DNA of 41,519 nucleotides from Methylobacterium sp. Leaf117 (GTDB taxonomy: Bacteria; Pseudomonadota; Alphaproteobacteria; Rhizobiales; Beijerinckiaceae), in the NCBI RefSeq assembly GCF_001422985.1, contig NZ_LMNL01000007.1, forward strand, positions 1 to 41,519, given 5' to 3'. Under the pieces are notes generated by a model, which did not search any database, was not told where the DNA came from, and saw only the letters and a list, made by a program, of their open reading frames with translations. Each line of letters starts with the position of its first letter. Position 1 is the first letter of the stretch. This document shows positions 1 to 10,130 of the stretch, piece after piece. The position numbers and the translations under genes are program-made.

Positions 1-1
1 C

Positions 2-100
2 CTGATCGTGCCGGTGGCCATGGAAGAGAAGCTGCGCTTCGCCATCCGTGAAGGCGGACGCACCGTCGGCGCCGGCGTCGTCGCCGCCATCAACGAGTAA
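2..100 (+). CDS. tuf: Elongation factor Tu, C-terminal end (partial)
   Basis: Only the last 32 codons and the TAA stop are present; the gene enters from the left edge. The reading frame gives [20 protein letters not shown] followed by [12 protein letters not shown], the classic end of domain 3 of EF-Tu. EF-Tu is the GTPase that carries aminoacyl-tRNA to the ribosomal A site. Its position directly before rpsJ is the usual str-S10 junction of alphaproteobacteria. The 89-nt gap to rpsJ has no obvious terminator, so read-through into the S10 genes is plausible. Confidence 0.97.
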   Translation: MIVPVAMEEKLRFAIREGGRTVGAGVVAAINE

Positions 101-189
101 TCGTCCGCCTCAACGGTCACGTCTGCAGGGAACGATTGAGGGGCGGGTCCTCGCGCCCGCCCCACATCGCCCCGCCAAGGTTTCAGGTC

Positions 190-498
<309 letters not shown>

Positions 499-548
499 GT
501 CCCGCCGGGATTTAGAGCTTACCGTAGAATCGCGCGAGGGAGACACCT

Positions 549-1289
549 ATGCGCTCAGGCGTCATCGCACAGAAGGTCGGCATGACCCGCATCTTTACGG
601 ATGCAGGCGAACATGTCCCCGTCACAGTGCTCAAAATTGATCAATGTCAGGTGGTTGCCCACCGCACCGTCGAGAAGAATGGCTACGTCGCCCTTCAGGT
701 CGGCGTCGGCAAAGCCAAGGTGAAGAACGTGTCGGCTGCAGAACGCGGCCGGTTCGCAGTTGCCAAGGTCGAGCCCAAGCAGAAGCTTGCCGAGTTCCGC
801 GTGTCCGAAGACAAGCTGATCCCGGTCGGCGCCGAGATCACCGCCGACCACTTCATTCCGGGCCAGTTCGTCGATGTGACGGGCACGACCACCGGTAAGG
901 GCTTCGCCGGCGGTATGAAGCGCTGGAACTTCGGCGGCCTTCGCGCCACCCACGGCGTGTCCATCTCGCACCGTTCGATCGGTTCGACCGGTGGCCGCCA
1001 GGATCCGGGCAAGACGTTCAAGAACAAGAAGATGCCCGGTCACATGGGCGTCGATCGGGTCACCACCCAGAACCTGCGTGTCGTGCGCACGGATCCTGAG
1101 CGTGGCCTCATCCTCGTCGAGGGCGCCGTCCCCGGTGTCGCTGGCGGTTGGATTCAGATCCGCGACGCGGTGAAGCGTAAGCTCCCCGCGGACGTTCCGC
1201 AGCCTGGTAAGTTCCGTGAGCTGGGCGCTTCGGCTCCCGCGACCGAGGCACCGGCTCCCGAGGCTCCCGCTTCCGAGGAGAACGCGTGA
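549..1289 (+). CDS. rplC: 50S ribosomal protein L3
   Basis: A 246-residue L3 protein ([20 protein letters not shown]), with the conserved [18 protein letters not shown] and [12 protein letters not shown] segments of the loop that reaches the peptidyl-transferase centre. L3 is an early assembly protein bound to 23S rRNA. It has a C-terminal tail of about 20 residues rich in Ala, Pro and Glu, longer than in E. coli L3 (209 aa). A GGGAG Shine-Dalgarno lies about 8 nt before the ATG. The TGA stop shares one base with the rplD ATG, implying translational coupling. Confidence 0.97.
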   Translation: MRSGVIAQKVGMTRIFTDAGEHVPVTVLKIDQCQVVAHRTVEKNGYVALQVGVGKAKVKNVSAAERGRFAVAKVEPKQKLAEFRVSEDKLIPVGAEITADHFIPGQFVDVTGTTTGKGFAGGMKRWNFGGLRATHGVSISHRSIGSTGGRQDPGKTFKNKKMPGHMGVDRVTTQNLRVVRTDPERGLILVEGAVPGVAGGWIQIRDAVKRKLPADVPQPGKFRELGASAPATEAPAPEAPASEENA

Positions 1290-1909
1290 TGCAGATCGAT
1301 ATCACCACGCTCGACGGCGAAGGTGCCGGGTCGGTCGACCTCAACGAGACCATCTTCGGTCTCGAGCCGCGCGTCGACCTGCTCCAGCGCATGGTGCGTT
1401 GGCAGCTCGCCAAGCGTCAGGCGGGCACCCACGCGGTGAAGAACCGATCCGACGTGAACCGCACCCGCAAGAAGCTGTACAAGCAGAAGGGTACGGGTAA
1501 CGCACGTCACGGCGCGGCGTCGGCTCCGCAGTTCCGCGGTGGTGGACGCGCTTTTGGACCGGTTGTTCGCAGCCACGCACACGACCTGCCGAAGAAGGTC
1601 CGTGCTCTCGCTCTCAAGCATGCCCTCTCGGCAAAGGTGAAGGATTCCACCCTCATCATCATCGACGACGTAAAGCTGGCCGAGGGTAAGACCAAAGCGC
1701 TGGTCGAGCGTTTCGAGAAGATGGGGCTGTCCAGCGCTCTGATCATCGGCGGTGCCGAGGTCGATGTGAACTTTGCCCGCGCCGCCCGGAACATTCCGCA
1801 GATCGACGTGCTTCCGGTCCAGGGCATCAACGTCTACGACATCCTGCGTCGCGAGAAGCTCGTGCTGACCCGCGCAGCGATCGATGCGCTGGAGGCGCGT
1901 TTCCAATGA
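1289..1909 (+). CDS. rplD: 50S ribosomal protein L4
   Basis: A 206-residue L4 protein with the conserved extended loop ([20 protein letters not shown]) that lines the peptide exit tunnel. L4 binds 23S rRNA and in E. coli also represses the S10 operon. The ATG at 1289 overlaps the rplC stop by one base; a GTG one codon upstream (1286) is possible but less likely. The 3' end overlaps rplW by 4 nt. Confidence 0.97.
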   Translation: MQIDITTLDGEGAGSVDLNETIFGLEPRVDLLQRMVRWQLAKRQAGTHAVKNRSDVNRTRKKLYKQKGTGNARHGAASAPQFRGGGRAFGPVVRSHAHDLPKKVRALALKHALSAKVKDSTLIIIDDVKLAEGKTKALVERFEKMGLSSALIIGGAEVDVNFARAARNIPQIDVLPVQGINVYDILRREKLVLTRAAIDALEARFQ

Positions 1910-2202
1910 GTGCCGATCCGCGCCACTACGACATCATCGTCTCCCCGGTCATCACCGAGAAGGCGACGAACCTCACCGAACAGAACAAGGTCGTGTTCCG
2001 GGTAGCCCCGAAGGCGACGAAGCCGCAGATCAAGGAAGCGGTCGAGAAGCTGTTCGACGTCAAGGTCACGGGCGTGAATACGCTCGTCACCAAGGGCAAG
2101 AAGAAGATTTTTCGCGGGCTTCGCGGACAGCGCTCGGACGTGAAGAAAGCGATCGTGACCCTCGCCGAGGGTGAGACGATCGACGTCACGACCGGCCTCT
2201 GA
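1906..2202 (+). CDS. rplW: 50S ribosomal protein L23
   Basis: A 98-residue L23 protein (SPVITEKAT near the N-terminus, [14 protein letters not shown] in the rRNA-binding region). L23 is at the exit-tunnel mouth and docks trigger factor and SRP. The ATG lies within the rplD stop region (ATGA overlap), so translation of the two is probably coupled. A 27-nt gap separates it from rplB. Confidence 0.97.
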   Translation: MSADPRHYDIIVSPVITEKATNLTEQNKVVFRVAPKATKPQIKEAVEKLFDVKVTGVNTLVTKGKKKIFRGLRGQRSDVKKAIVTLAEGETIDVTTGL

Positions 2203-2229
2203 GACAAGTCGGGTTAAGGATTACCACCG

Positions 2230-3066
2230 ATGGCCTTGAAGACATTCAAACCGGTCACGCCGAGCCTTCGCCAGCTCGTGCTCGTCGACCGCCGTGAGCT
2301 CTACAAGGGCAAGCCGGTCAAGAAGCTCACCGAGGGCAAGTCGTCGTCCGGCGGCCGCAACAACCTCGGCCGCATCACGGTTCGCTTTCGCGGCGGCGGT
2401 CACAAGCGCACGCTCCGCAACGTGGATTTCAAGCGTCGCGAGCAGATGGGCGTGTCCGCCACCGTCGAGCGGATCGAATACGATCCGAACCGCACGGCGT
2501 TCATCGCGCTGATCGCCTTCCCCGATGGCACGCAGAGCTACATCTTGGCTCCGCAGCGTCTGTCGCCCGGCGATAAGGTGATCGCGGCCGAACAGGTCGA
2601 CATCAAGCCCGGCAATGCCGGTCCGGTCGGCAACATGCCGGTGGGCACGATTGTCCACAACGTGGAGCTGAAGATCGGCAAGGGCGGCGCAATCGCCCGC
2701 TCAGCCGGCAACTACGCCCAGATCGTGGGTCGCGATCAGGGCTACGTGACGCTTCGTCTGAACTCCGGCGAGCAGCGCCTGGTCCATGGTCAGTGCTTCG
2801 CCAGCGTCGGCGCGGTTTCGAACCCGGACCACATGAACATCTCGCTCGGCAAGGCCGGCCGCAACCGCTGGCTCGGCAAGCGCCCGCACGTTCGCGGCGT
2901 TGCCATGAACCCGGTCGACCACCCGCACGGCGGCGGCGAGGGACGCACTTCCGGCGGCCGTAACCCGGTCACGCCCTGGGGCGTTCCCACGAAGGGGAAG
3001 AAGACCCGCTCGAACAAGCGGACCGACGTCTTCATCCTGTCCAGCCGTCATAACCGTAAGAAGTAA
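2230..3066 (+). CDS. rplB: 50S ribosomal protein L2
   Basis: A 278-residue L2 protein. The [14 protein letters not shown] segment and the C-terminal motif [18 protein letters not shown], with the His implicated in peptidyl-transferase centre integrity, are both present. L2 binds 23S rRNA and bridges the subunits. Length is normal for the family. A 5-nt gap separates it from rpsS. Confidence 0.98.
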   Translation: MALKTFKPVTPSLRQLVLVDRRELYKGKPVKKLTEGKSSSGGRNNLGRITVRFRGGGHKRTLRNVDFKRREQMGVSATVERIEYDPNRTAFIALIAFPDGTQSYILAPQRLSPGDKVIAAEQVDIKPGNAGPVGNMPVGTIVHNVELKIGKGGAIARSAGNYAQIVGRDQGYVTLRLNSGEQRLVHGQCFASVGAVSNPDHMNISLGKAGRNRWLGKRPHVRGVAMNPVDHPHGGGEGRTSGGRNPVTPWGVPTKGKKTRSNKRTDVFILSSRHNRKK

Positions 3067-3071
3067 CGCCC

Positions 3072-3350
3072 ATGGCACGCTCGCTCTGGAAGGGGCCGTT
3101 CATCGACGGCTACCTCCTCAAGAAGGCTGAAGCCGCTCGCGGTTCCAGCCGTAACGAAGTCATCAAGATCTGGAGCCGCCGCTCCACGATCCTGCCGCAG
3201 TTCGTTGGCCTCACCTTCGGTGTGCACAACGGGCAGAAGCACATCCCGGTCTACGTCTCCGAGGAAATGGTGGGCCACAAGTTCGGTGAGTTCTCGCCGA
3301 CCCGCACCTTCCACGGTCACGCAGCCGATAAGAAGTCGAAGAGGCGCTGA
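3072..3350 (+). CDS. rpsS: 30S ribosomal protein S19
   Basis: A 92-residue S19 protein ([21 protein letters not shown]-terminal [19 protein letters not shown]). S19 sits in the 30S head with S13, contacting tRNA and 23S helix 38. Start and length match the family exactly. Two nucleotides separate its stop from the rplV start. Confidence 0.98.
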   Translation: MARSLWKGPFIDGYLLKKAEAARGSSRNEVIKIWSRRSTILPQFVGLTFGVHNGQKHIPVYVSEEMVGHKFGEFSPTRTFHGHAADKKSKRR

Positions 3351-3352
3351 TC

Positions 3353-3739
3353 ATGGGTAAGCCCGCCACTCCCCGCGCGCTCCCCGAGAACGAGGCTCAG
3401 GCCGTCGCGCGCATGCTGCGCGTCAGCCCCCAGAAGCTCAATCTCGTCGCGCAGCTCATTCGCGGCAAGAAGGTCGATTCGGCATTGGCCGATCTCGAAT
3501 TCTCCCGCAAGCGGATCGCCCGGGAGGTCAAGAAGTGCCTCGAGAGCGCGATCGCCAATGCTGAGAACAACCACAACCTGGACGTCGACGATCTCGTCGT
3601 CACCCAGGCGTTCGTTGGCAAAGCCCTCGTGCTGAAGCGGTTCCACGCCCGTGCGCGTGGCCGCGGCGCCCGTATCCTGAAGCCCTTCGCGAACCTCACC
3701 ATCGTGGTGCGCGAAGTCCCGACCGCCGAAGCGGCGTGA
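3353..3739 (+). CDS. rplV: 50S ribosomal protein L22
   Basis: A 128-residue L22 protein. [20 protein letters not shown] is near the N-terminus, and the tunnel-lining beta hairpin ends in [11 protein letters not shown] before the [12 protein letters not shown] strand. L22 lines the exit tunnel and is a known site of macrolide-resistance changes; none can be judged here. The gene lies 10 nt before rpsC, whose Shine-Dalgarno GAGGA overlaps the rplV end. Confidence 0.97.
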   Translation: MGKPATPRALPENEAQAVARMLRVSPQKLNLVAQLIRGKKVDSALADLEFSRKRIAREVKKCLESAIANAENNHNLDVDDLVVTQAFVGKALVLKRFHARARGRGARILKPFANLTIVVREVPTAEAA

Positions 3740-3749
3740 GGAGGACCTG

Positions 3750-4490
3750 ATGGGCCAGAAAGTCAATCCGATCGGTCTCCGGCTCGGTATCAACCGGACC
3801 TGGGATTCCCGCTGGTTCGCCCAGAAGGGTGAATATGCGAAGCTCATGCACGAGGACGTCGCGATCCGCGCCGCCCTCATGAAGCAGCTCAAGCAGGCTG
3901 CAGTTTCGAAGATTGTCATCGAGCGTCCGCACCGGAAGTGCCGTGTCACCATTCACTCGGGTCGTCCGGGCGTGGTCATCGGCAAGAAGGGTGCGGACAT
4001 TGAGAAGCTGCGCAAGCTGGTCGGTACGCTGACCAAGGCCGAGGTGACGATCAATATCGTCGAGGTGCGTAAGCCCGAAATCGACGCCACGCTGGTGGCC
4101 GATTCGATCGCTCAGCAGCTCGAGCGCCGCGTCGCTTTCCGTCGTGCTATGAAGCGCGCTGTTCAGTCGGCGATGCGTCTCGGCGCCGAGGGCATCCGGA
4201 TCAACTGCTCGGGCCGTCTCGGCGGCGCCGAGATCGCTCGCCAGGAATGGTATCGCGAGGGACGCGTCCCGCTGCACACGCTCCGCGCCGATGTCGACTA
4301 TGGCGTCGCGACCGCCTTCACAACCTACGGGACGTGCGGGATCAAGGTTTGGGTGTTTAAGGGCGAAATCCTCGAGCACGACCCGATGGCACAGGATAAG
4401 AAGGCGCAGGAAGAGGGTGGCCGTTCGGGCGGCCGTCGCGAGCGCGATGGTGAGGGTGGCCGCGAGCGCGGCCGGCGCGAGCACGCCTAA
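3750..4490 (+). CDS. rpsC: 30S ribosomal protein S3
   Basis: A 246-residue S3 protein ([20 protein letters not shown]). It has the KH domain around residues 40-110 ([17 protein letters not shown] is the GxxG-type loop) and a C-terminal domain with [18 protein letters not shown] sequence. S3 forms the mRNA entry tunnel with S4 and S5. The last 30 residues are a charged, Gly/Arg/Glu-rich tail typical of the alphaproteobacterial protein. A 47-nt gap follows before rplP. Confidence 0.97.
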   Translation: MGQKVNPIGLRLGINRTWDSRWFAQKGEYAKLMHEDVAIRAALMKQLKQAAVSKIVIERPHRKCRVTIHSGRPGVVIGKKGADIEKLRKLVGTLTKAEVTINIVEVRKPEIDATLVADSIAQQLERRVAFRRAMKRAVQSAMRLGAEGIRINCSGRLGGAEIARQEWYREGRVPLHTLRADVDYGVATAFTTYGTCGIKVWVFKGEILEHDPMAQDKKAQEEGGRSGGRRERDGEGGRERGRREHA

Positions 4491-4537
4491 CGGCGTGTTC
4501 GTGTCCCCGTCACCCAGAAAGGTGTTGAGAGGCTGCC

Positions 4538-4951
4538 ATGTTGCAACCCAAGAAGACCAGGTTTCGTAAGCAGTTCAAGGGTCGCATTCACGGTGCGGCC
4601 AAGGGCGGTTTCGACCTTAACTTCGGGACGTTCGGCCTGAAGGCCATCGAGCCCGAGCGCATCACCGCGCGTCAGATCGAGGCGGCTCGCCGCGCGATCA
4701 CCCGCGAAATGAAGCGCCAGGGCCGTGTCTGGATCCGGATCTTCCCGGACGTTCCGGTCACTGCCAAGCCCACCGAAGTCCGCATGGGCTCCGGTAAGGG
4801 TGCTCCGGAGTTCTGGGCTGCTCGCGTGCATCCTGGACGAATCATGTTCGAAGTCGACGGCGTGGCCGAGGACGTTGCGAAGGAGGCCCTGCGCCTCGGC
4901 GCAGCGAAACTTCCCATCCGCACGCGCGTCGTCCAGCGCATCGCTGATTGA
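4538..4951 (+). CDS. rplP: 50S ribosomal protein L16
   Basis: A 137-residue L16 protein ([52 protein letters not shown]). L16 binds 23S rRNA near the A-site tRNA and 5S rRNA. Length and start are standard. Eleven nucleotides separate it from rpmC. Confidence 0.98.
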   Translation: MLQPKKTRFRKQFKGRIHGAAKGGFDLNFGTFGLKAIEPERITARQIEAARRAITREMKRQGRVWIRIFPDVPVTAKPTEVRMGSGKGAPEFWAARVHPGRIMFEVDGVAEDVAKEALRLGAAKLPIRTRVVQRIAD

Positions 4952-4962
4952 GGGAGGGGATC

Positions 4963-5178
4963 ATGAAGTCGTCGCAAAGACAGTCGGATCTGGCCGCCTT
5001 GTCGCCCGATCAGCTGACCGATGAGTTGCTGAACCTGAAGAAGGAGCAGTTCAACCTGCGCTTCCAGGGTGCCACCGGTCAGCTCGAGAACGTCGCGCGT
5101 GTCCGCGAAGTCCGCCGCGATATCGCCCGCGTTCGCACGCTTCAGCGTCAGAAGACGCTGAAGTCCGCGCAGGCCTGA
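4963..5178 (+). CDS. rpmC: 50S ribosomal protein L29
   Basis: A 71-residue L29 protein. The helical-hairpin signature [19 protein letters not shown] is present. L29 lies near the tunnel exit and contributes to the SRP/trigger-factor platform together with L23. The ATG at 4963 is preferred because GGGAGGGG lies just upstream. A TTG at 4948 is also in frame but would overlap the rplP stop and add residues absent from the family. Confidence 0.96.
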   Translation: MKSSQRQSDLAALSPDQLTDELLNLKKEQFNLRFQGATGQLENVARVREVRRDIARVRTLQRQKTLKSAQA

Positions 5179-5188
5179 GGAGTACATC

Positions 5189-5446
5189 ATGCCGAAGCGC
5201 GTATTGCAGGGTGTCGTTGTTAGCGACAAGGGCGAGAAGACCATCGTCGTCAAGGTGGAGCGTCGCTTCACCCACCCGGTGATGAAGAAGACCGTCCGTC
5301 GTTCGAAGAACTACCACGCTCACGATGAGACTAACATCGCCAAGGTCGGCCAGACCGTGTCGATCGAGGAGTGCCGTCCGTTCTCCAAGACCAAAACTTG
5401 GAAGCTCGTCGAGGGTGCTCCCGCCAACGAGGTGGCTCCGGCTTAG
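5189..5446 (+). CDS. rpsQ: 30S ribosomal protein S17
   Basis: An 85-residue S17 protein with an OB-fold ([39 protein letters not shown]). It is a primary 16S rRNA binder in the 30S body. A GGAG Shine-Dalgarno sits upstream. This is the last gene of the S10 segment: an intrinsic terminator begins about 26 nt after its stop, so the transcript probably ends here at least partly. Confidence 0.97.
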   Translation: MPKRVLQGVVVSDKGEKTIVVKVERRFTHPVMKKTVRRSKNYHAHDETNIAKVGQTVSIEECRPFSKTKTWKLVEGAPANEVAPA

Positions 5447-5471
5447 GCCTGACTGAGATGCATCGACGTCG

Positions 5472-5502
5472 AAGCGGGCGCAGATCCCTGCGCCCGCTTT
5501 TT
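5472..5502 (+). terminator. Intrinsic terminator between rpsQ and rplN
   Basis: A perfect GC-rich stem of 11-12 bp (AGCGGGCGCAG pairing with CTGCGCCCGCT, 5473-5483 with 5488-5498), an ATCC loop and a run of T residues to 5502. This is a textbook Rho-independent terminator. It lies in the middle of what is often a continuous S10-spc transcript, so it would end or attenuate S10 transcription. Confidence 0.9.
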
Positions 5503-5799
5503 CGTTGTGGCGGCCGATTCTGGATCGGCTGAGGCTGTGCCCGATGGTTCCCGGCTGTACCGCCAGTTACGGAAATACACCTTGCGTGATTTGGCCTGCC
5601 GGTGTAATGGCCATGCCTTCGCGACAGGTGAGAGGGGTGTTCGCACCCTTCGTACGCGGCGACCGCGCCGGGGTCTACGGACACCGATAGCGCGGTGCTT
5701 CATATGAGCCGGGGACATCAGATCCCCATCAGGCGTCGTCCGCCGGACAATACCGTCCGCGTGCGGAAACCCGCCTGAAACAAGGAAAGGTCACTGCCC
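5503..5799 (+). promoter_or_regulatory. Structured spacer upstream of the spc genes (leader candidate)
   Basis: About 300 nt with no convincing gene. Visible structure: an 8-bp hairpin closed by a TTCG loop (5632-5639 with 5644-5651, one G-T pair) and a GGGGA/TCCCC hairpin (5711-5715 with 5723-5727). A weak promoter-like pair (TTGCGT near 5582, TAATGG about 17 nt downstream) lies upstream of both. Because a terminator precedes this region, rplN probably needs its own promoter here, and the hairpins would then lie in a 5' leader. The function is inferred. Confidence 0.45.
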
Positions 5800-6168
5800 G
5801 TGATCCAGATGCAGACGAATCTGGACGTCGCCGACAACTCTGGTGCGCGCCGCGTGATGTGCATCAAGGTTCTGGGCGGGTCGAAGCGTAAATACGCCGG
5901 TGTCGGCGACATCATCGTGGTCTCCGTCAAGGAAGCAATTCCCCGGGGCCGCGTGAAGAAGGGCGACGTCATGAAGGCGGTCGTCGTTCGCACGGCTAAG
6001 GAAGTGAAGCGTCCCGATGGGTCGGTGATTCGCTTCGACAAGAACGCTGCCGTTCTGATCAACAATCAGAAGGAGCCGATCGGCACCCGTATCTTCGGAC
6101 CGGTTCCGCGCGAGCTGCGCGCCCGCAACCACATGAAGATCATCTCGCTCGCGCCGGAGGTGCTGTAA
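5800..6168 (+). CDS. rplN: 50S ribosomal protein L14
   Basis: A 122-residue L14 protein, the standard family length, starting [19 protein letters not shown]. The initiator is GTG at 5800: AAGGAAAGG lies about 9 nt upstream, and only this start gives the full family N-terminus; the ATG at 5809 would lose three residues. L14 binds 23S rRNA at the subunit interface and is the docking site of the silencing factor RsfS. First gene of the spc segment. Its TAA stop shares one base with the rplX ATG. Confidence 0.97.
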   Translation: MIQMQTNLDVADNSGARRVMCIKVLGGSKRKYAGVGDIIVVSVKEAIPRGRVKKGDVMKAVVVRTAKEVKRPDGSVIRFDKNAAVLINNQKEPIGTRIFGPVPRELRARNHMKIISLAPEVL

Positions 6169-6485
6169 TGGCCGCTAAGGTCAAGAAAGGCGACAAGGTC
6201 GTCGTCCTCACCGGTCGCGACAAGGGTCGTTCCGGCGAGGTCATCCAGGTGCTCCCCAAGGAAGATCGCGCGCTCGTTCGCGGCATCAACCTGGTGAAGA
6301 AGCACCAGAAGCAGACGCAGAACCAGGAAGGCGGCATCGTCTCCAAGGAAGCTGCGATTCACCTGTCCAACATCGCCGTCGCCGATCCCAAGGATGGTCA
6401 GCCCACGCGCGTTGGTTTCCGCATTCTCGACGACGGCCGCAAAGTCCGGTTCGCCAAGCGCTCGGGGGATCTGATCGATGGCTGA
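6168..6485 (+). CDS. rplX: 50S ribosomal protein L24
   Basis: A 105-residue L24 protein with an N-terminal KOW motif ([20 protein letters not shown]). It is one of the two assembly initiators on 23S rRNA. It overlaps rplN by one base (TAATG) and rplE by 8 nt, indicating coupled translation. Confidence 0.97.
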   Translation: MAAKVKKGDKVVVLTGRDKGRSGEVIQVLPKEDRALVRGINLVKKHQKQTQNQEGGIVSKEAAIHLSNIAVADPKDGQPTRVGFRILDDGRKVRFAKRSGDLIDG

Positions 6486-7044
6486 GAAGAACACTGACGG
6501 GTACACCCCGCGCCTGCGCAAGCACTACGATGAAGTCGTGCGCCAGAAGCTGATCGAAGAGTTCGGCTACAAGAACCCCATGCAGGTTCCGGTCATCGAG
6601 AAGATCGTGATCAACATGGGTGTCGGCGAGTCGACCGCGGACTCTAAGAAGGCTTCGGTTGCCGCCGGCGATCTGGCCCTCATCGCCGGCCAGAAGCCGG
6701 TCATCACCAAGGCCCGTAAGGCCATCGCGACCTTCAAGGTCCGTGAGGGAATGCCGATCGGCTGCAAGGTGACGCTGCGCAAGCAGCGCATGTACGAGTT
6801 CATGGATCGGCTGATCACGATTGCCCTCCCGCGCGTTCGCGACTTCCGCGGCCTGAACCCGCGTTCTTTCGACGGCAACGGCAACTATGCCCTCGGTCTG
6901 AAAGAGCACCTCGTGTTCCCGGAGATCTCGTACGACAAGGCCGAGGCCACCTGGGGCATGGACATCGTCATCCAGACGACGGCCCGTACCGATGCTGAGG
7001 CGCGCGCGCTCCTCACGCAGTTCCGATTCCCGTTCCGGCAGTGA
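6478..7044 (+). CDS. rplE: 50S ribosomal protein L5
   Basis: A 188-residue L5 protein. Conserved segments are [34 protein letters not shown] and [15 protein letters not shown]5 binds 5S rRNA and touches the P-site tRNA. The start lies 8 nt inside rplX. In E. coli this mRNA region carries the S8 repressor site; such a site was not verified here. A 40-nt gap precedes rpsN. Confidence 0.97.
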   Translation: MAEKNTDGYTPRLRKHYDEVVRQKLIEEFGYKNPMQVPVIEKIVINMGVGESTADSKKASVAAGDLALIAGQKPVITKARKAIATFKVREGMPIGCKVTLRKQRMYEFMDRLITIALPRVRDFRGLNPRSFDGNGNYALGLKEHLVFPEISYDKAEATWGMDIVIQTTARTDAEARALLTQFRFPFRQ

Positions 7045-7084
7045 GCCCCCGCTAGGGTCTCAGACGCGGACACCGGAGAGAGAA

Positions 7085-7390
7085 ATGGCAAAGAAAAGCT
7101 CGATCGAGAAGAACAAGCACCGCGAAGCGCTGGTTAAGCTCTATGCTCCCAAGCGCAAGGCGCTGCTTGCCACGGCGAATGACGAGTCCCTGGAGATGGA
7201 GGAGCGCTTCGAAGCGCGCCTGAAGCTCGCGGAACTGCCCCGCAACTCGTCCCCCACCCGCATCCGCAACCGTTGCGGCATGACCGGCCGGCCGCGTGCC
7301 TTCTATCGCAAGATGGGCATCTCGCGCATCGCGCTGCGCGAACTCGGCAACCAGGGTCTGATCCCCGGTCTCGTCAAGTCGAGCTGGTAA
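7085..7390 (+). CDS. rpsN: 30S ribosomal protein S14 (zinc-independent type)
   Basis: A 101-residue S14 protein starting [19 protein letters not shown] and ending [21 protein letters not shown]. The length is that of the long form and the CxxC zinc-binding pairs of the short form are missing; only one Cys, in [10 protein letters not shown], is seen. The ATG at 7085 follows GGAGAG. The longer in-frame extension upstream overlaps rplE and is not family-like. S14 is needed for late 30S head assembly. Confidence 0.97.
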   Translation: MAKKSSIEKNKHREALVKLYAPKRKALLATANDESLEMEERFEARLKLAELPRNSSPTRIRNRCGMTGRPRAFYRKMGISRIALRELGNQGLIPGLVKSSW

Positions 7391-7402
7391 GGAGCAACCA
7401 CC

Positions 7403-7798
7403 ATGGTCAACGATCCCGTGGGTGATATGCTCACCCGCATCCGCAATGGTCAGCAGCGCCGTCGCAACGTCGTCCAGACGCCCGGTTCACGTCTGCGCGC
7501 CAGCGTGCTCGACGTCCTCAAGTCCGAGGGCTACATCCGCGACTACGCGACCACGGATTACGGCAACGGCCGTACCGAGTTCGCGATCGAGCTGAAATAC
7601 TACGACGGCCAGCCCGTCATCCGCTCGATCCAGCGCGTGTCGAAGCCAGGTCGCCGCGTCTACTCGTCGGTTGGCGAGCTGCCGCGCGTCGCCGACGGTC
7701 TCGGCGTCACCATCGTGTCCACCCCGCAGGGCGTCATGGCCGACCACGAGGCGCGCGAGCGCAACGTCGGCGGTGAAGTGCTCTGCAAGGTGTTCTGA
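7403..7798 (+). CDS. rpsH: 30S ribosomal protein S8
   Basis: A 131-residue S8 protein ([21 protein letters not shown]-terminal [20 protein letters not shown]). S8 organises the 16S central domain and in E. coli represses the spc operon by binding an rRNA-like mRNA site. A GGAG Shine-Dalgarno lies in the 12-nt gap after rpsN. Confidence 0.97.
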   Translation: MVNDPVGDMLTRIRNGQQRRRNVVQTPGSRLRASVLDVLKSEGYIRDYATTDYGNGRTEFAIELKYYDGQPVIRSIQRVSKPGRRVYSSVGELPRVADGLGVTIVSTPQGVMADHEARERNVGGEVLCKVF

Positions 7799-7822
7799 TC
7801 TCGGACTTGGAGGAATAAGGCG

Positions 7823-8356
7823 ATGTCTCGCGTAGGCAAGAAGCCCGTTCCCGTCCCGTCCGGTGTGACGGCCACGGTGACCGGTCAGACGGTTAAGATG
7901 AAGGGCTCCAAAGGCGAGCTCCAGTACGTCGTTCCCAATGTGGTCGACGTGAAGTTCGAGGATGGCGCCGTTTCGGTGCAGCCCCGGAACCAGACGAAGG
8001 AGGCCCGCTCGCTGTGGGGGACCTCCAGAGCTCAGGTGGCGAACCTCGTCGAGGGCGTCTCGAAGGGTTTCGAGAAGAAGCTCGAGATCACCGGCGTGGG
8101 TTACCGCGCCGCGATGGCCGGCAAGGCATTGAAGCTCTCGCTCGGTTACAGCCACGACATCGAGTACGAGATCCCCGCGGGGATCACGATCGCGGTGCCG
8201 AAGCCCACCGAAATCGTCATCACCGGCATCGACCGGCAGGTGGTCGGACAGGTGGCAGCCGAGATCCGCGACTATCGCGGCCCTGAGCCCTACAAGGGCA
8301 AGGGCGTGAAGTACGCGGGCGAGTTCATCTTCCGCAAGGAAGGCAAGAAGAAGTAA
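7823..8356 (+). CDS. rplF: 50S ribosomal protein L6
   Basis: A 177-residue L6 protein with the two repeated alpha/beta domains and the C-terminal signature [18 protein letters not shown]6 binds 23S rRNA near the factor-binding site (sarcin-ricin loop). TTGGAGGAA before the ATG is a strong Shine-Dalgarno. Confidence 0.98.
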   Translation: MSRVGKKPVPVPSGVTATVTGQTVKMKGSKGELQYVVPNVVDVKFEDGAVSVQPRNQTKEARSLWGTSRAQVANLVEGVSKGFEKKLEITGVGYRAAMAGKALKLSLGYSHDIEYEIPAGITIAVPKPTEIVITGIDRQVVGQVAAEIRDYRGPEPYKGKGVKYAGEFIFRKEGKKK

Positions 8357-8368
8357 GGGCCGGCCAAC

Positions 8369-8731
8369 ATGTCACGCAAATTCGATGCACTCGACCGCCG
8401 CAAGGCGCGTGTGCGCCGCGCGCTGCGGGCGGCGGCCAATGGGCGGCCCCGGCTTTCGGTGTTCCGTTCATCCAAGCAGATCTACGTTCAGGTCATCGAC
8501 GACGCGGCGGGCAAGACCCTCGCTTCGGCTTCGAGCCTCGACAAGGATCTCCGCACCGGCCTCAAGACCGGTGCCGACGTTTCCGCCGCGCAGGCGGTTG
8601 GCAAGCTCGTCGCCGAGCGGGCCAAGGCTGCGGGCGTCACCCAGGTGATCTTCGATCGCTCGGGCTACCTCTATCACGGGCGCGTCAAGGCGCTCGCCGA
8701 CGCTGCCCGCGAGGGCGGCCTCGAGTTCTAA
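8369..8731 (+). CDS. rplR: 50S ribosomal protein L18
   Basis: A 120-residue L18 protein. The [20 protein letters not shown] segment and the C-terminal [20 protein letters not shown] are the family marks. L18 binds 5S rRNA with L5. A 93-nt spacer with a strong TTCG hairpin follows before rpsE. Confidence 0.97.
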   Translation: MSRKFDALDRRKARVRRALRAAANGRPRLSVFRSSKQIYVQVIDDAAGKTLASASSLDKDLRTGLKTGADVSAAQAVGKLVAERAKAAGVTQVIFDRSGYLYHGRVKALADAAREGGLEF

Positions 8732-8765
8732 GATTGGCGGAGGAGGGCGGCTTCGGCCGCTCTCC
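8732..8765 (+). repeat. Post-rplR hairpin with GATTGG box
   Basis: Immediately after the rplR stop come GATTGG and then a 10-bp stem (8742-8751 with 8756-8765, one G-T pair) closed by a TTCG loop. No T run follows, so it looks more like a pause, processing or stability element than a terminator. The GATTGG plus CGGCTTCG arrangement recurs after rpsM and ilvC. Confidence 0.7.
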
Positions 8766-8824
8766 GTTCCAGACGATTCAAGCGAGCGGGTCCGCCACCC
8801 GCGCCAGTGAGATGGACATACAGA

Positions 8825-9412
8825 ATGGCACGTGAACGTGAAGGCGGGGGCCGCGGCCGTCGCGATGAGCGCGAGGAGCGCGACAGCGAGTTCGTGGACA
8901 AGCTCGTCCACATCAACCGTGTCGCCAAGGTGGTGAAGGGCGGCCGTCGTTTCGGCTTTGCTGCACTCGTCGTCGTCGGCGACCAGAAGGGCCGCGTCGG
9001 GTTTGGCCACGGCAAGGCGCGCGAAGTGCCGGAGGCGATCCGCAAGGCCACGGAAGCTGCCAAGCGCGGTCTCGTCCGCGTGGCACTGCGCGAGGGTCGT
9101 ACGCTCCACCACGACGTCTATGGTCGTCATGGCGCCGGCAAGGTGATTCTCCGCGCTGCCCCCCAGGGTACCGGCATCATCGCGGGTGGTCCGATGCGCG
9201 CCGTGTTCGAGACGCTGGGCATGCAGGACGTGGTGGCGAAGAGCCTGGGTTCTTCGAACCCCTACAACCTGGTGCGGGCGACCTTCGAGGCGCTCAAGAA
9301 TGAAGACAGTCCGCGTTCGGTCGCGGCCCGTCGCGGTCTCAAGGTGTCGGCCCTCCAGGCCCGTCGTCGTGATGCCGATCCGTCCGACATGTCCGAAGCA
9401 GCCGTAGCGTAA
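8825..9412 (+). CDS. rpsE: 30S ribosomal protein S5
   Basis: A 195-residue S5 protein. Around residues 20-85 is the S5 RNA-binding domain ([37 protein letters not shown]), followed by the ribosomal S5 domain 2. S5 contributes to decoding accuracy and the mRNA helicase. The first 18 residues form a charged Arg/Glu/Gly-rich extension. The ATG at 8825 is chosen over the GTG at 8807 because the family-like protein begins MARERE. Confidence 0.96.
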   Translation: MAREREGGGRGRRDEREERDSEFVDKLVHINRVAKVVKGGRRFGFAALVVVGDQKGRVGFGHGKAREVPEAIRKATEAAKRGLVRVALREGRTLHHDVYGRHGAGKVILRAAPQGTGIIAGGPMRAVFETLGMQDVVAKSLGSSNPYNLVRATFEALKNEDSPRSVAARRGLKVSALQARRRDADPSDMSEAAVA

Positions 9413-9423
9413 GGGAGGGTCCG

Positions 9424-9615
9424 ATGGCACAGAAGACTCTCCGGGTTGAGCAGATCGGCTCGCCCATTCGCCGCGAAGGTGACCAGCGCGCGACGCTGAT
9501 CGGCCTGAAGCTGAACAAGCTGCACCGGGTTTCCGAGCTGGAGGATACCCCCTCCGTGCGCGGCATGATCCGCAAGGTGCAGCACCTCGTGCGCGTCGTC
9601 AGCGACGCGGCCTGA
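9424..9615 (+). CDS. rpmD: 50S ribosomal protein L30
   Basis: A 63-residue L30 protein ([20 protein letters not shown], then [17 protein letters not shown]). Small single-domain 23S rRNA binder. A GGGAGGG Shine-Dalgarno lies in the 11-nt gap after rpsE. Confidence 0.96.
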   Translation: MAQKTLRVEQIGSPIRREGDQRATLIGLKLNKLHRVSELEDTPSVRGMIRKVQHLVRVVSDAA

Positions 9616-9626
9616 GGGAGGGCATC

Positions 9627-10130
9627 ATGAAACTCAACGAACTTCGCGATAACGACGGCGCTACCAAGAACCGGATGCGCGTCGGTCGGGGCATCGGCTC
9701 CGGCAAGGGCAAGACCGCGGGACGCGGCGTGAAGGGTCAGAAGGCCCGGACTGGCGTTTCCATCAAGGGCTTCGAGGGCGGCCAGATGCCGTTGCATCGT
9801 CGTCTGCCGAAGCGCGGCTTCAACAACCTGTACTCGACGGACCTGAACGAGGTGAACCTCGGCCGCGTCCAGCAGGCTGTCGATGCCGGCCGCATTGAGG
9901 CGGGCGCAACCGTCACCGTCGAGACCCTGATCGCCGCCGGTGTCTGCGCTCGCGCCCGTGACGGCGTGAAGCTGCTCGGCGTCGGTGAGCTGACCACCAA
10001 GCTGACGTTCGAGGTCACCCGCGCGTCGAAGTCGGCGATCGAGGGTGTCGAGAAGGCCGGCGGTGCGGTCACCGTGACCTACGGCGACGGCGTTTCCACG
10101 CGCGGCAAGCCCGCCCGCGTGGTTGCGTAG
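9627..10130 (+). CDS. rplO: 50S ribosomal protein L15
   Basis: A 167-residue L15 protein with the glycine-rich N-terminus ([40 protein letters not shown]) and the C-terminal domain [18 protein letters not shown]15 is a late assembly protein. A GAGGGAGG Shine-Dalgarno precedes the ATG. The 146-nt gap to secY is large for this cluster. Confidence 0.97.
   Translation: MKLNELRDNDGATKNRMRVGRGIGSGKGKTAGRGVKGQKARTGVSIKGFEGGQMPLHRRLPKRGFNNLYSTDLNEVNLGRVQQAVDAGRIEAGATVTVETLIAAGVCARARDGVKLLGVGELTTKLTFEVTRASKSAIEGVEKAGGAVTVTYGDGVSTRGKPARVVA

Noticed and set aside
5507..5707. Short ORF between rpsQ and rplN
   Set aside because: No Shine-Dalgarno, no recognisable sequence, and it overlaps visible hairpins; more likely leader than gene.
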